From positions 672,001 through 736,000 of the forward strand of contig NZ_CP052135.1 in assembly GCF_012955605.1 (NCBI RefSeq): DNA of 64,000 nt, written 5' to 3'. Shown one piece after another: positions 9,377 to 17,726 of the stretch. Every line of letters begins with the position of its first letter. The stretch's first letter is position 1. A program made the position numbers and the translations under genes. A model generated the notes under the pieces. The model was not told the DNA's origin, searched no databases, and worked only from the letters and a program-made list of their open reading frames with translations. The stretch comes from Bacillus fonticola. Lineage in GTDB: Bacteria; Bacillota; Bacilli; Bacillales; JC228.

Positions 9377-10126
9377 ATGATGATTATTCGTAAGTCGCCG
9401 AGAGAAATTGAAGCGATGAAAAAGCCGAACGCCCTTGTCGCAGAGATGCATCGTCAAATTCGCCCGATGATGAAACCAGGCATGACGACGTGGGAAATTG
9501 AAGAGTTCGTAAAGAAATTTGCAAAAGAGAACGGTGCCGAAACCTCAACGGTCGGGTATAAAGGATACAAGTATGCCACGTGTGCGGCGGTAAACGATTG
9601 TATTGCCCATGGCTTTCCTTCAAAAGAGCCTTTGAAATCGGGAGACCTTGTGACGATTGATACAGTGCTGGATGTGGGCGGTTGGAAAGGGGATTCAGCG
9701 TGGACATATGCTATTGGCGAGCTCAGTCCTACCGCTGAAAAACTGATGCGTGTGACGAAAGAGTGTTTAGATTTGGCGATCGAACAGGCTGTTATTGGTA
9801 ACCGTCTGGGGGATATCGGTCACGCGATTCAATCGCATGCTGAAGGAAACGGCTTTTCGGTTGTGCGGGATCTTGTCGCCCATGGCATTGGTCGAGCCAT
9901 TCATGAAGAACCAAGCTTCCAACACCTAGGGACACCTGGCAGAGGTCCTCGTCTAAAAGAAGGCATGGTCTTTACGATCGAACCGATGATTAATGAAGGA
10001 ACCTACGAAATGTACGTAGAGGATGACGGCTGGACAGCGCGCACAAAAGACGGAAAGCTGTCGTGCCAATTTGAACATACGATCGCGATTACGAAGGACG
10101 GCCCGCTCGTGCTGACGCAGCAATAG
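9377..10126 (+). CDS. map: Type I methionine aminopeptidase
   Basis: 249 residues from the ATG at 9377 with AAAGGGG seven bases upstream; the upstream in-frame GTG at 9332 has no site. It removes the initiator methionine from new proteins in the cytoplasm. The pita-bread metal ligands are present in order: IDTVLD, KGDSAWTY, the His of AHGIGRAIHEEP, the Glu of FTIEPM, and the Glu of CQFEHTIAI; the substrate-side His is in IAHGFPS. It stands alone rather than in a ribosomal-protein operon, so it may be the second copy, like MapB (YflG) of B. subtilis. Confidence 0.93.
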   Translation: MMIIRKSPREIEAMKKPNALVAEMHRQIRPMMKPGMTTWEIEEFVKKFAKENGAETSTVGYKGYKYATCAAVNDCIAHGFPSKEPLKSGDLVTIDTVLDVGGWKGDSAWTYAIGELSPTAEKLMRVTKECLDLAIEQAVIGNRLGDIGHAIQSHAEGNGFSVVRDLVAHGIGRAIHEEPSFQHLGTPGRGPRLKEGMVFTIEPMINEGTYEMYVEDDGWTARTKDGKLSCQFEHTIAITKDGPLVLTQQ

Positions 10127-10209
10127 AAGAAACCGACTGAGATTTCTTCTTGATAGTAAGTCACGTGTGTTATGAATTGGGTGTGAGTGTAGATCCTTAT
10201 TCGAAGAAC

Positions 10210-10245
10210 GGGTGCCTGGCATGCAGTATGAAGTGCCTAGCACCC
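10210..10245. repeat. Inverted GGGTGCCTGGCA dispersed repeat
   Basis: GGGTGCCTGGCA at 10210-10221 and TGCCTAGCACCC at 10234-10245 form an imperfect inverted repeat. GGTGCCTGGCACC-type words are common scattered repeats in Bacillaceae genomes. It fills the space between map and the CPBP protease gene. Confidence 0.6.
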
Positions 10246-10284
10246 AGTATGATACGACAAAAGTGTTTGATGGAATAAAGCCTC

Positions 10285-10938
10285 TCAAGCTTCTTCATCC
10301 TCCCCTTCCTCCTCGAGCTTAGACCCTCTCCTTTCAGCATACGGAATCGCTCCACTACCAAGCATGATAAAGACGAGGGAGTTGTACGTCGCGTGCATCA
10401 AAAACGGTGCCCACAAATTCCCTGTCCATACAAACAAGCCACCCATGACGAAGCCAAATGTTAAAATGTACGCTTGAATCCACGGGTGACCTCGGTATTG
10501 CATGACATGAAGCGCGCCAAATACTAAACTGGACACGATCAACCCGATCCACGCGTTAGAGAAGCTCACTATCCACGCAAGTAAAAAGCCTCGGAACAAG
10601 ATTTCTTCAGACAATCCCGAGCCTAACCCGATACCGATAGAGCTAACAACTAATCGTTTGCTGTTAGGTTTTAACACATCGGTAATCTCGTTATTCGGCA
10701 TTTTTGTCCAACCGAGTTTGGCAGTGATATATAAACCGAGACTTACTACCCCACCAGCAGCGATTCCGATCATCATATCGGTGCTGGGGGTGGTAGAACG
10801 AAACAATGAAATGACGTACGCGAATACATTGGCCCCTTGCCAAATGAACAAAAAGATAAAAGCAAGAAATGTAAGCGTTAAAAAGTTGATCGTCAATAAA
10901 GTACTAGGTGAAGGCTGGGTGCGTGCCAAATGGGTCAT
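10285..10938 (-). CDS. CPBP family intramembrane metalloprotease
   Basis: 217 residues with about six membrane helices. The three conserved motifs of the CAAX-protease/bacteriocin-processing family are visible: SEEILFRGFLL (Glu-Glu...Arg) near residue 108, SLVFGALH near 137, and FLMHATYN near 188. The family includes Rce1-like and YdiL-like proteases. The substrate is unknown. The start has GGAAAGGA directly abutting it, so a slightly later start is possible. It is divergent from the secreted protease gene, with about 400 bases between. Confidence 0.85.
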   Translation of the reverse strand: MTHLARTQPSPSTLLTINFLTLTFLAFIFLFIWQGANVFAYVISLFRSTTPSTDMMIGIAAGGVVSLGLYITAKLGWTKMPNNEITDVLKPNSKRLVVSSIGIGLGSGLSEEILFRGFLLAWIVSFSNAWIGLIVSSLVFGALHVMQYRGHPWIQAYILTFGFVMGGLFVWTGNLWAPFLMHATYNSLVFIMLGSGAIPYAERRGSKLEEEGEDEEA

Positions 10939-11348
10939 TCCTTTCCATCGTGTCTACTTGCATTTTATCACATCACCTAACAAGTAGAGTGTGGGCTTGC
11001 TACACAATTCCCTTCATAATAACGGTGAAATATTTTTTCTGAAGTCAGCGCGTTTTGGTCTGTGTATAAACAGCATGAGTGAAGAATTTATTATAATAAA
11101 TGAATAATTTTACATATATTAGGTAAATGTTGCCCAAGTGGTGCACGATTCACCCGAATTTTTGCTTGTTTTAGAGGGGTACTTTCCCAAGTTGGGAAAG
11201 TACCCCTCATTTCGGTGCAAAAATCGGCCTTTTTTCATCGTACTTTCACAATACTCTAACCATTCAGAATATGGTAATCTTACGGTAAGACAGTGAAAGG
11301 AGGGACGTATCCACCAATAAACTAGACAAATGTGAGAGGAGAAATGGA
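10939..11348. promoter_or_regulatory. Intergenic region upstream of the subtilase gene
   Basis: No gene is seen. The region holds the promoter area of two divergent genes and the 35-bp palindrome described separately. A weak TTTCAC/GAATAT promoter-like pair lies near 11244-11272, 37 bases after the palindrome, consistent with a promoter that needs an activator. Confidence 0.45.
11174..11208. promoter_or_regulatory. 35-bp perfect palindrome, likely operator
   Basis: Two perfect 17-base arms around a single G: the right arm reads TTGGGAAAGTACCCCTC. No T-run follows on either strand, so it is not a terminator. The core TTGGGNAAGTACC recurs before the receptor gene at 13377. It lies about 140 bases before the subtilase start. 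Confidence 0.65.
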
Positions 11349-13259
11349 ATGAAAAGGAAACAGATTTTGGCCACAGTCGCAGCAACAGCTCTTGCGACTT
11401 CTACCCTATTTGTGGGACCTTTTTCCGGCAAAGTGAACGCAGCAAGTGGAGAACTACAATCAAGTGGGATTGATCAGTACGAATCCAATGAAATGAAAGC
11501 TGCTAAAGTGGGGAAAGCGGCATTTCTATTTGAAACGAGTGACGTCAAGATTCCAAGAGGCATTCAGAAAAAATTAGAAACAGAACCAAAAGGCAACACA
11601 CTAAAAATTGTCCAGTTAAATGGCCCGATTACAATGGAGGAGCGTAAAGAGATTGAGGCAACTGGTGCGACAATTGAGCAATATATACCGGACTTTGCCT
11701 TTGTCGTCGACACGAAAAATGCCGATGTATCGCAATTGGAAGAGCTTAGCACTGTAGAGTTCACAACAGCCTATCTTCCTTTACACAAATTCGACCCACA
11801 ACTCTTTCAAAAGGGAGCATCTGGTCTTGTCAAGGCAAAGCTGTATAAAAAGGGCGGAAAGGTTGAAGAAGTTAAAACGAACGGATTACAGGAACTTATC
11901 GAATACAGTCTGTCCAACGATGTCTTGAACGTAACACCAGACATCGAATTCCAAACGATGAATGTGGAAGCGGGCAAGATTATGAACGTACCGACAGCTC
12001 GTCAAAATTACGGTCTGGATGGGTCAGGACAAATCGTCGGAGTGGCAGATACAGGGCTGGATAATGGAAGGAACGATAGCTCAATTCACGAAGCGTTCCG
12101 TGGAAAGATTGAAAGTTTACGAGCGTGGGGACGTCCGAATGATACGAGCGATCCGAACGGACATGGCACACACGTTGCTGGCTCTGTTCTCGGTAACGGC
12201 TCTGAGCAGCAAGGAATGGCACCAGGTGCGCGTCTCGTTTTCCAATCTATTATGGATAGATTCGGTGGCCTTGGTGGTTTGCCGTCAGACTTAGGGGATC
12301 TGTTTCAACAGGCGTATAACGATGGGGCGCGCATTCATACGAATTCCTGGGGAGCGTCTGTCAATGGGGCCTATACTACTGAATCGCAAAGCGTAGATTC
12401 CTTTGTGTGGAACAACGACATGACGATCTTGTTCGCGGCAGGTAACGACGGATCAGGTAGCCAAACAATCGGATCACCGGGAACTGCGAAAAACGCCATT
12501 ACAGTCGGTGCCTCTGAAAATTATCGACCGTCTTTTGGGTCCATTTCTGATAGAATCACGGACATTGCGTCATTCTCATCTAGAGGACCTACAGCTGATG
12601 GACGTGTAAAGCCAGATGTGGTCGCACCAGGGACGTATATATTATCTACACGTTCCAGTTTAGCACCGGACTCTTCGTTCTGGGCTAACTACAATAGTAG
12701 ATACGCCTACATGGGGGGCACATCCATGTCGACACCACTCGTTGCAGGAACCGTGGCATTGCTCCGTGAGAACTTCATGGAAAATCGTAACGTCACACCA
12801 AAGCCTTCCCTCATTAAAGCAGCACTTATTGCTGGAGCTACAGACATTGGCAAATCAAGAATGGATCAAGGTTGGGGATTGGTGGATCTCGAAAATGCAT
12901 TGAATGTAGGCTATGTGAATGAAAGTGTCACTTTACAAACAGGTCAATCTACTTCGTTCACGTTTAATGCAACGAGTGCTGATGAAATGAAAATTTCCCT
13001 AGTATGGACGGACTACCCAGGGAATCCTTCCGCTCGCTATGCGTTAGTGAACGACTTGGACCTTGTCATCACGTCTCCAAGCGGGAAAACGTATGTAGGC
13101 AACGACGCATCTGCACCGTACAACAATAACTGGGATGGGGTAAACAATGTAGAGAACATTGTCATCCCAACACCAGAAAACGGAACGTATACCATTGAGA
13201 TTCAAGCGTACAACGTTCCATCCGGTAGCCAGGACTTTTCTATCGCTGTCGTTAATTAA
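11349..13259 (+). CDS. Secreted subtilisin-like serine protease, KP-43 type (S8 family)
   Basis: 636 residues. A signal peptide (MKRK, hydrophobic run, cut after KVNA) is followed by a propeptide of about 170 residues. The catalytic domain has Asp in VADTGLDNG (about 233), His in GHGTHVAG (about 272) and Ser in GGTSMSTP (about 459). The C-terminal beta-barrel domain (about 540-636) ends in the same FSIAVVN-type strand as the oxidation-stable alkaline protease KP-43 of alkaliphilic Bacillus, and total length fits that family (about 640). It degrades protein outside the cell. AGAGGAG precedes the ATG. Its position beside an NprR-like receptor and peptide gene suggests cell-density control. Confidence 0.95.
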   Translation: MKRKQILATVAATALATSTLFVGPFSGKVNAASGELQSSGIDQYESNEMKAAKVGKAAFLFETSDVKIPRGIQKKLETEPKGNTLKIVQLNGPITMEERKEIEATGATIEQYIPDFAFVVDTKNADVSQLEELSTVEFTTAYLPLHKFDPQLFQKGASGLVKAKLYKKGGKVEEVKTNGLQELIEYSLSNDVLNVTPDIEFQTMNVEAGKIMNVPTARQNYGLDGSGQIVGVADTGLDNGRNDSSIHEAFRGKIESLRAWGRPNDTSDPNGHGTHVAGSVLGNGSEQQGMAPGARLVFQSIMDRFGGLGGLPSDLGDLFQQAYNDGARIHTNSWGASVNGAYTTESQSVDSFVWNNDMTILFAAGNDGSGSQTIGSPGTAKNAITVGASENYRPSFGSISDRITDIASFSSRGPTADGRVKPDVVAPGTYILSTRSSLAPDSSFWANYNSRYAYMGGTSMSTPLVAGTVALLRENFMENRNVTPKPSLIKAALIAGATDIGKSRMDQGWGLVDLENALNVGYVNESVTLQTGQSTSFTFNATSADEMKISLVWTDYPGNPSARYALVNDLDLVITSPSGKTYVGNDASAPYNNNWDGVNNVENIVIPTPENGTYTIEIQAYNVPSGSQDFSIAVVN

Positions 13260-13272
13260 TTTTTGCCTAAAA

Positions 13273-13308
13273 GAGTCGTTTTGTTGTGGGCAGGACGACT
13301 CATTTTTT
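13273..13308 (+). terminator. Terminator after the subtilase gene
   Basis: GAGTCGT paired with ACGACTC, followed by A and TTTTTT. Confidence 0.82.
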
Positions 13309-13376
13309 ATGGTAAATCATATCCATGTCTAAAAACCGCGATATGACGCGATTCTTGTAATGGAAAAATTTCCTTG

Positions 13377-13438
13377 TTGGGCAAGTACCTAGTAAAAAGA
13401 GCCAAAAATCGCACCTATTTGACTGTAATTTTCCCAAC
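13377..13438. promoter_or_regulatory. Half-sites of the subtilase-operator motif before the receptor gene
   Basis: TTGGGCAAGTACC at 13377-13389 matches 12 of 13 bases of the palindrome arm at 11192, and TTTCCCAA at 13430-13437 is the inverted half 40 bases further on. They precede the promoter at 13459-13487. Confidence 0.5.
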
Positions 13439-13458
13439 ATAGAAATGAAGGATTTAGG

Positions 13459-13487
13459 TTTTCAATGGAGAATATTTCTAGTATAAT
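13459..13487 (+). promoter_or_regulatory. Promoter of the peptide-receptor gene
   Basis: TATAAT at 13482-13487 with a poor -35 (TTTTCA, 13459-13464) at 17 bp, a shape usual for activator-dependent promoters. Confidence 0.5.
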
Positions 13488-13513
13488 AATCTCAAAACCT
13501 CGAGGTTGATGCT

Positions 13514-14794
13514 ATGCAAATTGGTGAGCGAATTCGTTTCTACCGGATCCAACAAAATAAAACGCAAGAAGAGCTAGCGGGTGGGATTATTTCTGTTCCC
13601 TATTTATCAAAAATTGAAAATAACCAAAGTCTACCGAGTCTAGAAGTCATTGAACAGCTGTGTGCCAGGTTGGGAGTCCGTTTTTTGGATGAACAAGAGC
13701 CGAATCTATTGGAGGAGGTTACGGATTGGTACAAGTTCATGACTTCGAAAGGAAAAGAAGGGCTTTCAGAAGCTTCACAACAGTATGAAGTGCTGCGTTT
13801 TAGCGCCAACTCTTCTAATGATTCGAAAGCCGTCGTTTACTTCATGTTGTTTGAGCTACGATACTTCCTTTTGACGAATCAAATCGAGGAAGCTGAAGCC
13901 TCAATCGTGAAAGTAGAAGAAATACTAGATTTACTCAACGCAGAACAAAGCTACTACCTTTGGAAATTTAAAGGTCTTCGTAATTACTTAAAGGAAAACT
14001 TTGAGGGCGCTTACGATTGCTTTAAGCGCGCAGAAATGATTTTGATTCACAATGTATTCGAAAAGTGGGAAGAAGCAGATCTCTGTTATTCTCTTGGTCT
14101 TAGTAGTAGCCGATTATGGAAGGTCAGTCTGTCTATTAGCTATGCGACGAGAGCCCTTGCTATCTATCAGGCGCAGTATAACTATAGGAGAAGTGCAGAG
14201 TGTCAAATTTTATTGGGGATTAATTATCAGCGAAGCGAAGAGTACGAGAAAGCTGAAGAAAGTTACTTGTTGTGTTCAAAAATTGCGGATACATTAGAAA
14301 AATTTGATATGAAGGGCTTAGTCCATCATAATATTGGTTACTTAAGAAGCGTTCAAGAAGATTATAACTCTGCTATCGTACACTTTCTGAAAAGTTACAA
14401 CTACTATGTGGATGGTAACCACATAAGAAAGATTCATGCTATTGATGGTTTAGTTCAAGCTTATTATGAACTGAATAATCATGAGGAAGGTTTAGAGTGG
14501 GTGCAGGAAGGTGCACGGATATTGGAAGAGAACAATCTTTCACTCCCAGAATATGAAATAAAGTTCAAGGTTTACAATTTTCTAATGGATGAAGAGATGG
14601 AATCAGCAAAATTCGAAAAGTATATGAGAGAAGAAGCTATTCCATATTTTGAAGACCATAGAAGAAATGATTTACTAGCAAAACATGCAGAGTTTCTTGC
14701 CGAACATTATTTTAGACACACAAAATATAAGTCTGCTACTAAGTATTATCAGATTTCTGTGAAGGCCTTAAAAAAAGTTACACATGTTGATTAA
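13514..14794 (+). CDS. NprR-like transcriptional regulator and peptide receptor (RRNPP family)
   Basis: 426 residues. An N-terminal Cro/C1-type helix-turn-helix (residues 5-60, NKTQEELA and VPYLSKIEN) is followed by a long all-helical region of TPR-like repeats (about 70-420; for example AEECQILLGINYQRSEE-like and LVHHNIGYLRSVQEDY segments). Length and layout fit NprR (about 420 residues) better than PlcR (about 285). Such proteins sit in the cytoplasm, bind a re-imported short peptide and then change DNA binding. The next gene, 28 bases on, encodes a small secreted peptide, which is the usual pairing. Upstream lies a secreted protease, as with NprR and its neutral protease target. No ribosome binding site stronger than GAGGTTGATGCT is seen. 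Confidence 0.85.
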   Translation: MQIGERIRFYRIQQNKTQEELAGGIISVPYLSKIENNQSLPSLEVIEQLCARLGVRFLDEQEPNLLEEVTDWYKFMTSKGKEGLSEASQQYEVLRFSANSSNDSKAVVYFMLFELRYFLLTNQIEEAEASIVKVEEILDLLNAEQSYYLWKFKGLRNYLKENFEGAYDCFKRAEMILIHNVFEKWEEADLCYSLGLSSSRLWKVSLSISYATRALAIYQAQYNYRRSAECQILLGINYQRSEEYEKAEESYLLCSKIADTLEKFDMKGLVHHNIGYLRSVQEDYNSAIVHFLKSYNYYVDGNHIRKIHAIDGLVQAYYELNNHEEGLEWVQEGARILEENNLSLPEYEIKFKVYNFLMDEEMESAKFEKYMREEAIPYFEDHRRNDLLAKHAEFLAEHYFRHTKYKSATKYYQISVKALKKVTHVD

Positions 14795-14822
14795 CAACAA
14801 TGATGATAAGGTGGTGTATTTT

Positions 14823-14957
14823 ATGAAAAAGCTAATAGCAGTTAGTGTGATTGCTTTACTTGTAACTGTAGGTGCTAACTATGATAAAGGATCAGACCTA
14901 GCAGATGCATCGTACCCAGATATCCAATCTATCTCACCATATTCATTCGAAGTCTAA
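14823..14957 (+). CDS. Signal-peptide precursor, NprX-like (44 residues)
   Basis: 44 codons, preceded by AAGGTGGTG. The product has a lysine-led hydrophobic export signal (MKKLIAVSVIALLVTVGA) and a short acidic C-terminal part ending in ASYPDIQSISPYSFEV. SYPDIQS resembles the mature NprX heptapeptide SKPDIVG of the B. cereus group at S-x-P-D-I, so it is the likely pheromone core. It is the expected partner of the receptor gene just upstream and is followed at once by a terminator. Which residues form the active peptide is inferred, not shown. Confidence 0.8.
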   Translation: MKKLIAVSVIALLVTVGANYDKGSDLADASYPDIQSISPYSFEV

Positions 14958-14971
14958 TTGCTAACCAAAAA

Positions 14972-15006
14972 GACCCATTAGTCTACAGCTGATGGGTCTT
15001 TTTTTT
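14972..15006 (+). terminator. Terminator after the peptide gene
   Basis: GACCCAT paired with ATGGGTC, then eight T. Confidence 0.88.
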
Positions 15007-15050
15007 ACAAAGAATGTGCAACCTAGTAATAAAGTGCATGAGGAAGGGGA

Positions 15051-15746
15051 ATGGTTGTGCAACGAGTTGGGGTTATTTTAAACATGGATGGGACGTTGTT
15101 TCAGACGCATCGGGTGTTGCCGGATGCTCTTGGAAAAACGTTCGATTGGTTGCGGCGAGAAGGGGAATGGATCGACGAGACACCGACGAGGCGTTTTTTT
15201 ACCATGATTGGTGCTCCTATGGACGAGGTGTGGCGCGCTTTATTGCCTGATCATAAAGAATCTGTTCGGCAAGAAGTGGATCACCAGTTTCAGCAGTTTC
15301 TTTGCAGGTCTGTTGAAAAGGGTTTGGGCGCTTTGTATCCAGGGGTGCCAGACGTGTTACATGCTTTATGGCAGCAACAAGTTCCCCTGTTTATCGCGAG
15401 TCACGGAAGCTGCTCGTATGTGGACGCTATTTTGCGTAAGCACCAACTGCTTCCTTACTTTGAAGATGTGTATGCGGCTGGACGGGACGATGCGCTTTCT
15501 AAAACGGAGCATGTGGCTAATTTACGGCAGTCATACGGTTTGCAGGAAGGGATTTTGGTGGGGGATCGTGGTTGCGACGTAGAGGCAGGCCTATTAAACG
15601 GATTTGCGACGGTCGGGTGTCGATATGGATACGCCAACGATCCCCTGGAACTGGTAGAGGCAGACGTACCCCTTTTTCGGTTTTGGGATTTGCCTGAGGT
15701 GGTGCAACGGTTGTTACCCGCAGAGTTGGGGCGTAGTTATGGGTGA
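15051..15746 (+). CDS. HAD-superfamily hydrolase-like protein with Asn in place of the nucleophile
   Basis: 231 residues with the layout of a Cof-independent, subfamily I (phosphoglycolate-phosphatase-like) HAD protein: helical cap about 20-90, motif II Ser in IASHGS, motif III Lys in LSKTEH, and motif IV GDRGCDVEAG. Motif I reads ILNMDGTLF, so the first Asp of DxDGT, the one that becomes phosphorylated, is Asn (codon AAC at about 15081). The general acid Asp is kept. The protein may therefore bind but not hydrolyse phosphoesters, or use a different chemistry. It stands between two terminators as a single gene. The ATG at 15051 has GGAAGGGG upstream. Confidence 0.82.
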   Translation: MVVQRVGVILNMDGTLFQTHRVLPDALGKTFDWLRREGEWIDETPTRRFFTMIGAPMDEVWRALLPDHKESVRQEVDHQFQQFLCRSVEKGLGALYPGVPDVLHALWQQQVPLFIASHGSCSYVDAILRKHQLLPYFEDVYAAGRDDALSKTEHVANLRQSYGLQEGILVGDRGCDVEAGLLNGFATVGCRYGYANDPLELVEADVPLFRFWDLPEVVQRLLPAELGRSYG

Positions 15747-15791
15747 GCCTAGGCACTTAATAAACCATGCGAGGCACGCGTGCAAAATATA

Positions 15792-15825
15792 AGCGAGCGT
15801 TCACAAAGCTGAGCACTCGCTTTTT
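15792..15825 (+). terminator. Terminator after the HAD-like gene
   Basis: AGCGAG paired with CTCGCT across an 18-base interior, then TTTTT. Confidence 0.7.
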
Positions 15826-15945
15826 CGTCGTGGTTCCCCCAAACTGGCTCGTTTTATATAATAGATCTCGTATACTTGTACACCGTGGACTAACCTAAAC
15901 ACAATCAATCTCCTTTACATAATGAAGTTAGGGTGATCTATACAT

Positions 15946-16629
15946 ATGAAAATTTTAGTTGTTGAGGACGATAAAACGATTGCCTCGGGGCTTGAATATT
16001 CGCTACAGCAGGATGATTTTTCAACAGTTATTTGTCATGATTTTTCCACGGCTAAAAAGACGTGGGCAGAAGAAAAGGCCTCCATTGATTTGTGTTTGCT
16101 TGATTTGTCACTGCCCGGTGGAAGCGGATATGAATTGTGTCAAATTGTAAAACAACAGGCTGATATTCCAGTGATTTTTTTAACAGCGATCGATGATGAG
16201 GTAAATGTCGTAATGGGGCTGGATATGGGGGCAGATGATTATATTACGAAGCCCTTTCGTGTCCGGGAATTGATTTCGCGGATTAAATCGGTTTTACGAA
16301 GATATCAAAAGCACAGTGTGGTTAAAACAGTGATTGAGATCGGTCGGGTACAGCTAAATACGCTAGAGGGCAAGGTGTGTAAAGACGGTAGCGATGTTCC
16401 TTTGACTGCTCTGGAGTATCGGTTATTGCTCATTTTTGCGAATCATGTTGGGCAGGTTCTTACGCGGAATCAGTTACTCGAGCAAATATGGGATGTGGCA
16501 GGGGACTTTGTGAACGATAACACACTAACCGTCTACATAAAAAGGTTGCGAGAAAAGTTGGAGGACAACCCTCAAAATCCAACGTTAATTAAAACAGTAA
16601 GAGGGTTAGGGTATAAGGTGGGAGATTAG
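15946..16629 (+). CDS. Response regulator, OmpR/PhoB family
   Basis: 227 residues. Receiver domain 1-115 with the acidic pocket EDD (8-10), phosphoacceptor Asp in LCLLDLSLPG (about 52), the Thr in FLTAIDDE and Lys in YITKPFR. The winged-helix output domain (about 130-225) ends in VNDNTLTVYIKRLREKL and TVRGLGYK. It is followed after one base by a histidine kinase and then an ABC transporter, the arrangement of antimicrobial-peptide-sensing modules. A likely target site lies before the ABC genes (17641-17684). Confidence 0.93.
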   Translation: MKILVVEDDKTIASGLEYSLQQDDFSTVICHDFSTAKKTWAEEKASIDLCLLDLSLPGGSGYELCQIVKQQADIPVIFLTAIDDEVNVVMGLDMGADDYITKPFRVRELISRIKSVLRRYQKHSVVKTVIEIGRVQLNTLEGKVCKDGSDVPLTALEYRLLLIFANHVGQVLTRNQLLEQIWDVAGDFVNDNTLTVYIKRLREKLEDNPQNPTLIKTVRGLGYKVGD

Positions 16630-16630
16630 G

Positions 16631-17632
16631 ATGCTGCGAAATAGAGAGATACGTCTGTTATTGGGAGTTATGGTGGTTATCTGCCTGGCAGGGACGATGG
16701 TGAGCGTACTGTATTCAAGCGTTACTGCACTTTTCGTCTTAACAACTTCTATATTTTTGATTGGCACAACCATCTTATTTACTCGCTGGAGATACCGAGA
16801 GATCGAGAGGCTTTCTGGTTATTTGCGTCAAATCTCGTCCGGTGACTACACGCTTGATGTTCGCGACAATACGGAAGGCGAGCTGAGCATTTTAAAAAAT
16901 GATATTTACAAGGTGACACTTATGCTATCAGAGCAGGGTACCCTATTGAAGAAGGATAAAATCCAGCTCACAGATGCTATATCTGACATTTCCCATCAGC
17001 TAAAAACGCCGCTTACCTCAATGATGGTGATGGCTGATTTACTAAGTGATGCAGGAGTAGACGAAGTAAAAAGGACGGAATTCACTCATAATATTCAAAT
17101 CCAACTTGAGCGTATAGAGTGGCTAGTCTCTTCCTTATTAAAGCTATCAAAAATAGATGCAGGAACCGTTCAATTCAAAACGGAAAAAGTTGCGGTCAAA
17201 CACCTTATTCAGAAGGCGGTAGAGCCTGTTTTAATTCCAATTGACATTAAAGAGCAAACCCTTTCTATAGAAGGAAAAGATACTACTAGTTTTACTGGCG
17301 ATCTAAATTGGACTGCTGAAGCGCTCATCAATATTTTGAAGAACTGTGTCGAGCATACGGATGATGGTGGGTCCATCACCATTTCCTTTGAAGAAAACGC
17401 TTTGTTTACGGAAATTATAATCGCTGATAACGGAAAAGGAATTGCAAAGGAAGATGTTCCCCATATCTTTAAACGATTTTATAAAGGGAAAAATGCAAGC
17501 GAGGATAGCATCGGCATTGGGCTTGCGATGGCTTATAGTATTGTGACAAGTCAACATGGTGACATAGAGGTAAAAAGTGAAAAGGATCAAGGCACACAGT
17601 TTCGTATTAAGTTTTTCAAGCAAGTGATTTAG
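16631..17632 (+). CDS. Sensor histidine kinase
   Basis: 333 residues. Two closely spaced membrane helices (about 10-50) leave almost no extracellular loop, so it is of the intramembrane-sensing kind. A HAMP-like linker precedes the dimerisation helix with the phosphorylated His in DISHQLKTPLTS (about 123). The ATPase domain has the N box ALINILKNCVEH, G1 IADNGKGI, F box FKRFYKG and G2 IGIGLAMA. Such kinases usually sense through their partner ABC transporter, here encoded next. Confidence 0.92.
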   Translation: MLRNREIRLLLGVMVVICLAGTMVSVLYSSVTALFVLTTSIFLIGTTILFTRWRYREIERLSGYLRQISSGDYTLDVRDNTEGELSILKNDIYKVTLMLSEQGTLLKKDKIQLTDAISDISHQLKTPLTSMMVMADLLSDAGVDEVKRTEFTHNIQIQLERIEWLVSSLLKLSKIDAGTVQFKTEKVAVKHLIQKAVEPVLIPIDIKEQTLSIEGKDTTSFTGDLNWTAEALINILKNCVEHTDDGGSITISFEENALFTEIIIADNGKGIAKEDVPHIFKRFYKGKNASEDSIGIGLAMAYSIVTSQHGDIEVKSEKDQGTQFRIKFFKQVI

Positions 17633-17640
17633 TAGGTTAG

Positions 17641-17684
17641 GTGACTAGATTGTCACTAAGCAGTCACTTGAGAGTCATTTTAGA
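17641..17684 (+). promoter_or_regulatory. Direct repeats: likely response-regulator binding site
   Basis: GTCA occurs at 17652, 17663 and 17674, exactly 11 bases apart, as TGTCACTAAGC, AGTCACTTGAG, AGTCATTTTAG. A TGAC at 17642 makes a TGAC-N6-GTCA palindrome with the first. A TATACT -10-like word lies near 17690. OmpR-family regulators bind such helical-turn-spaced direct repeats. Confidence 0.6.
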
Positions 17685-17726
17685 CAGATATACTGAATCC
17701 ATCATGAACAGTATGGAGGTTTACTA

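Noticed and set aside
11174-11208. Terminator of the CPBP or an upstream transcript
   Set aside because: No T-run on either strand and a one-base loop; symmetric DNA-binding site is the better reading.
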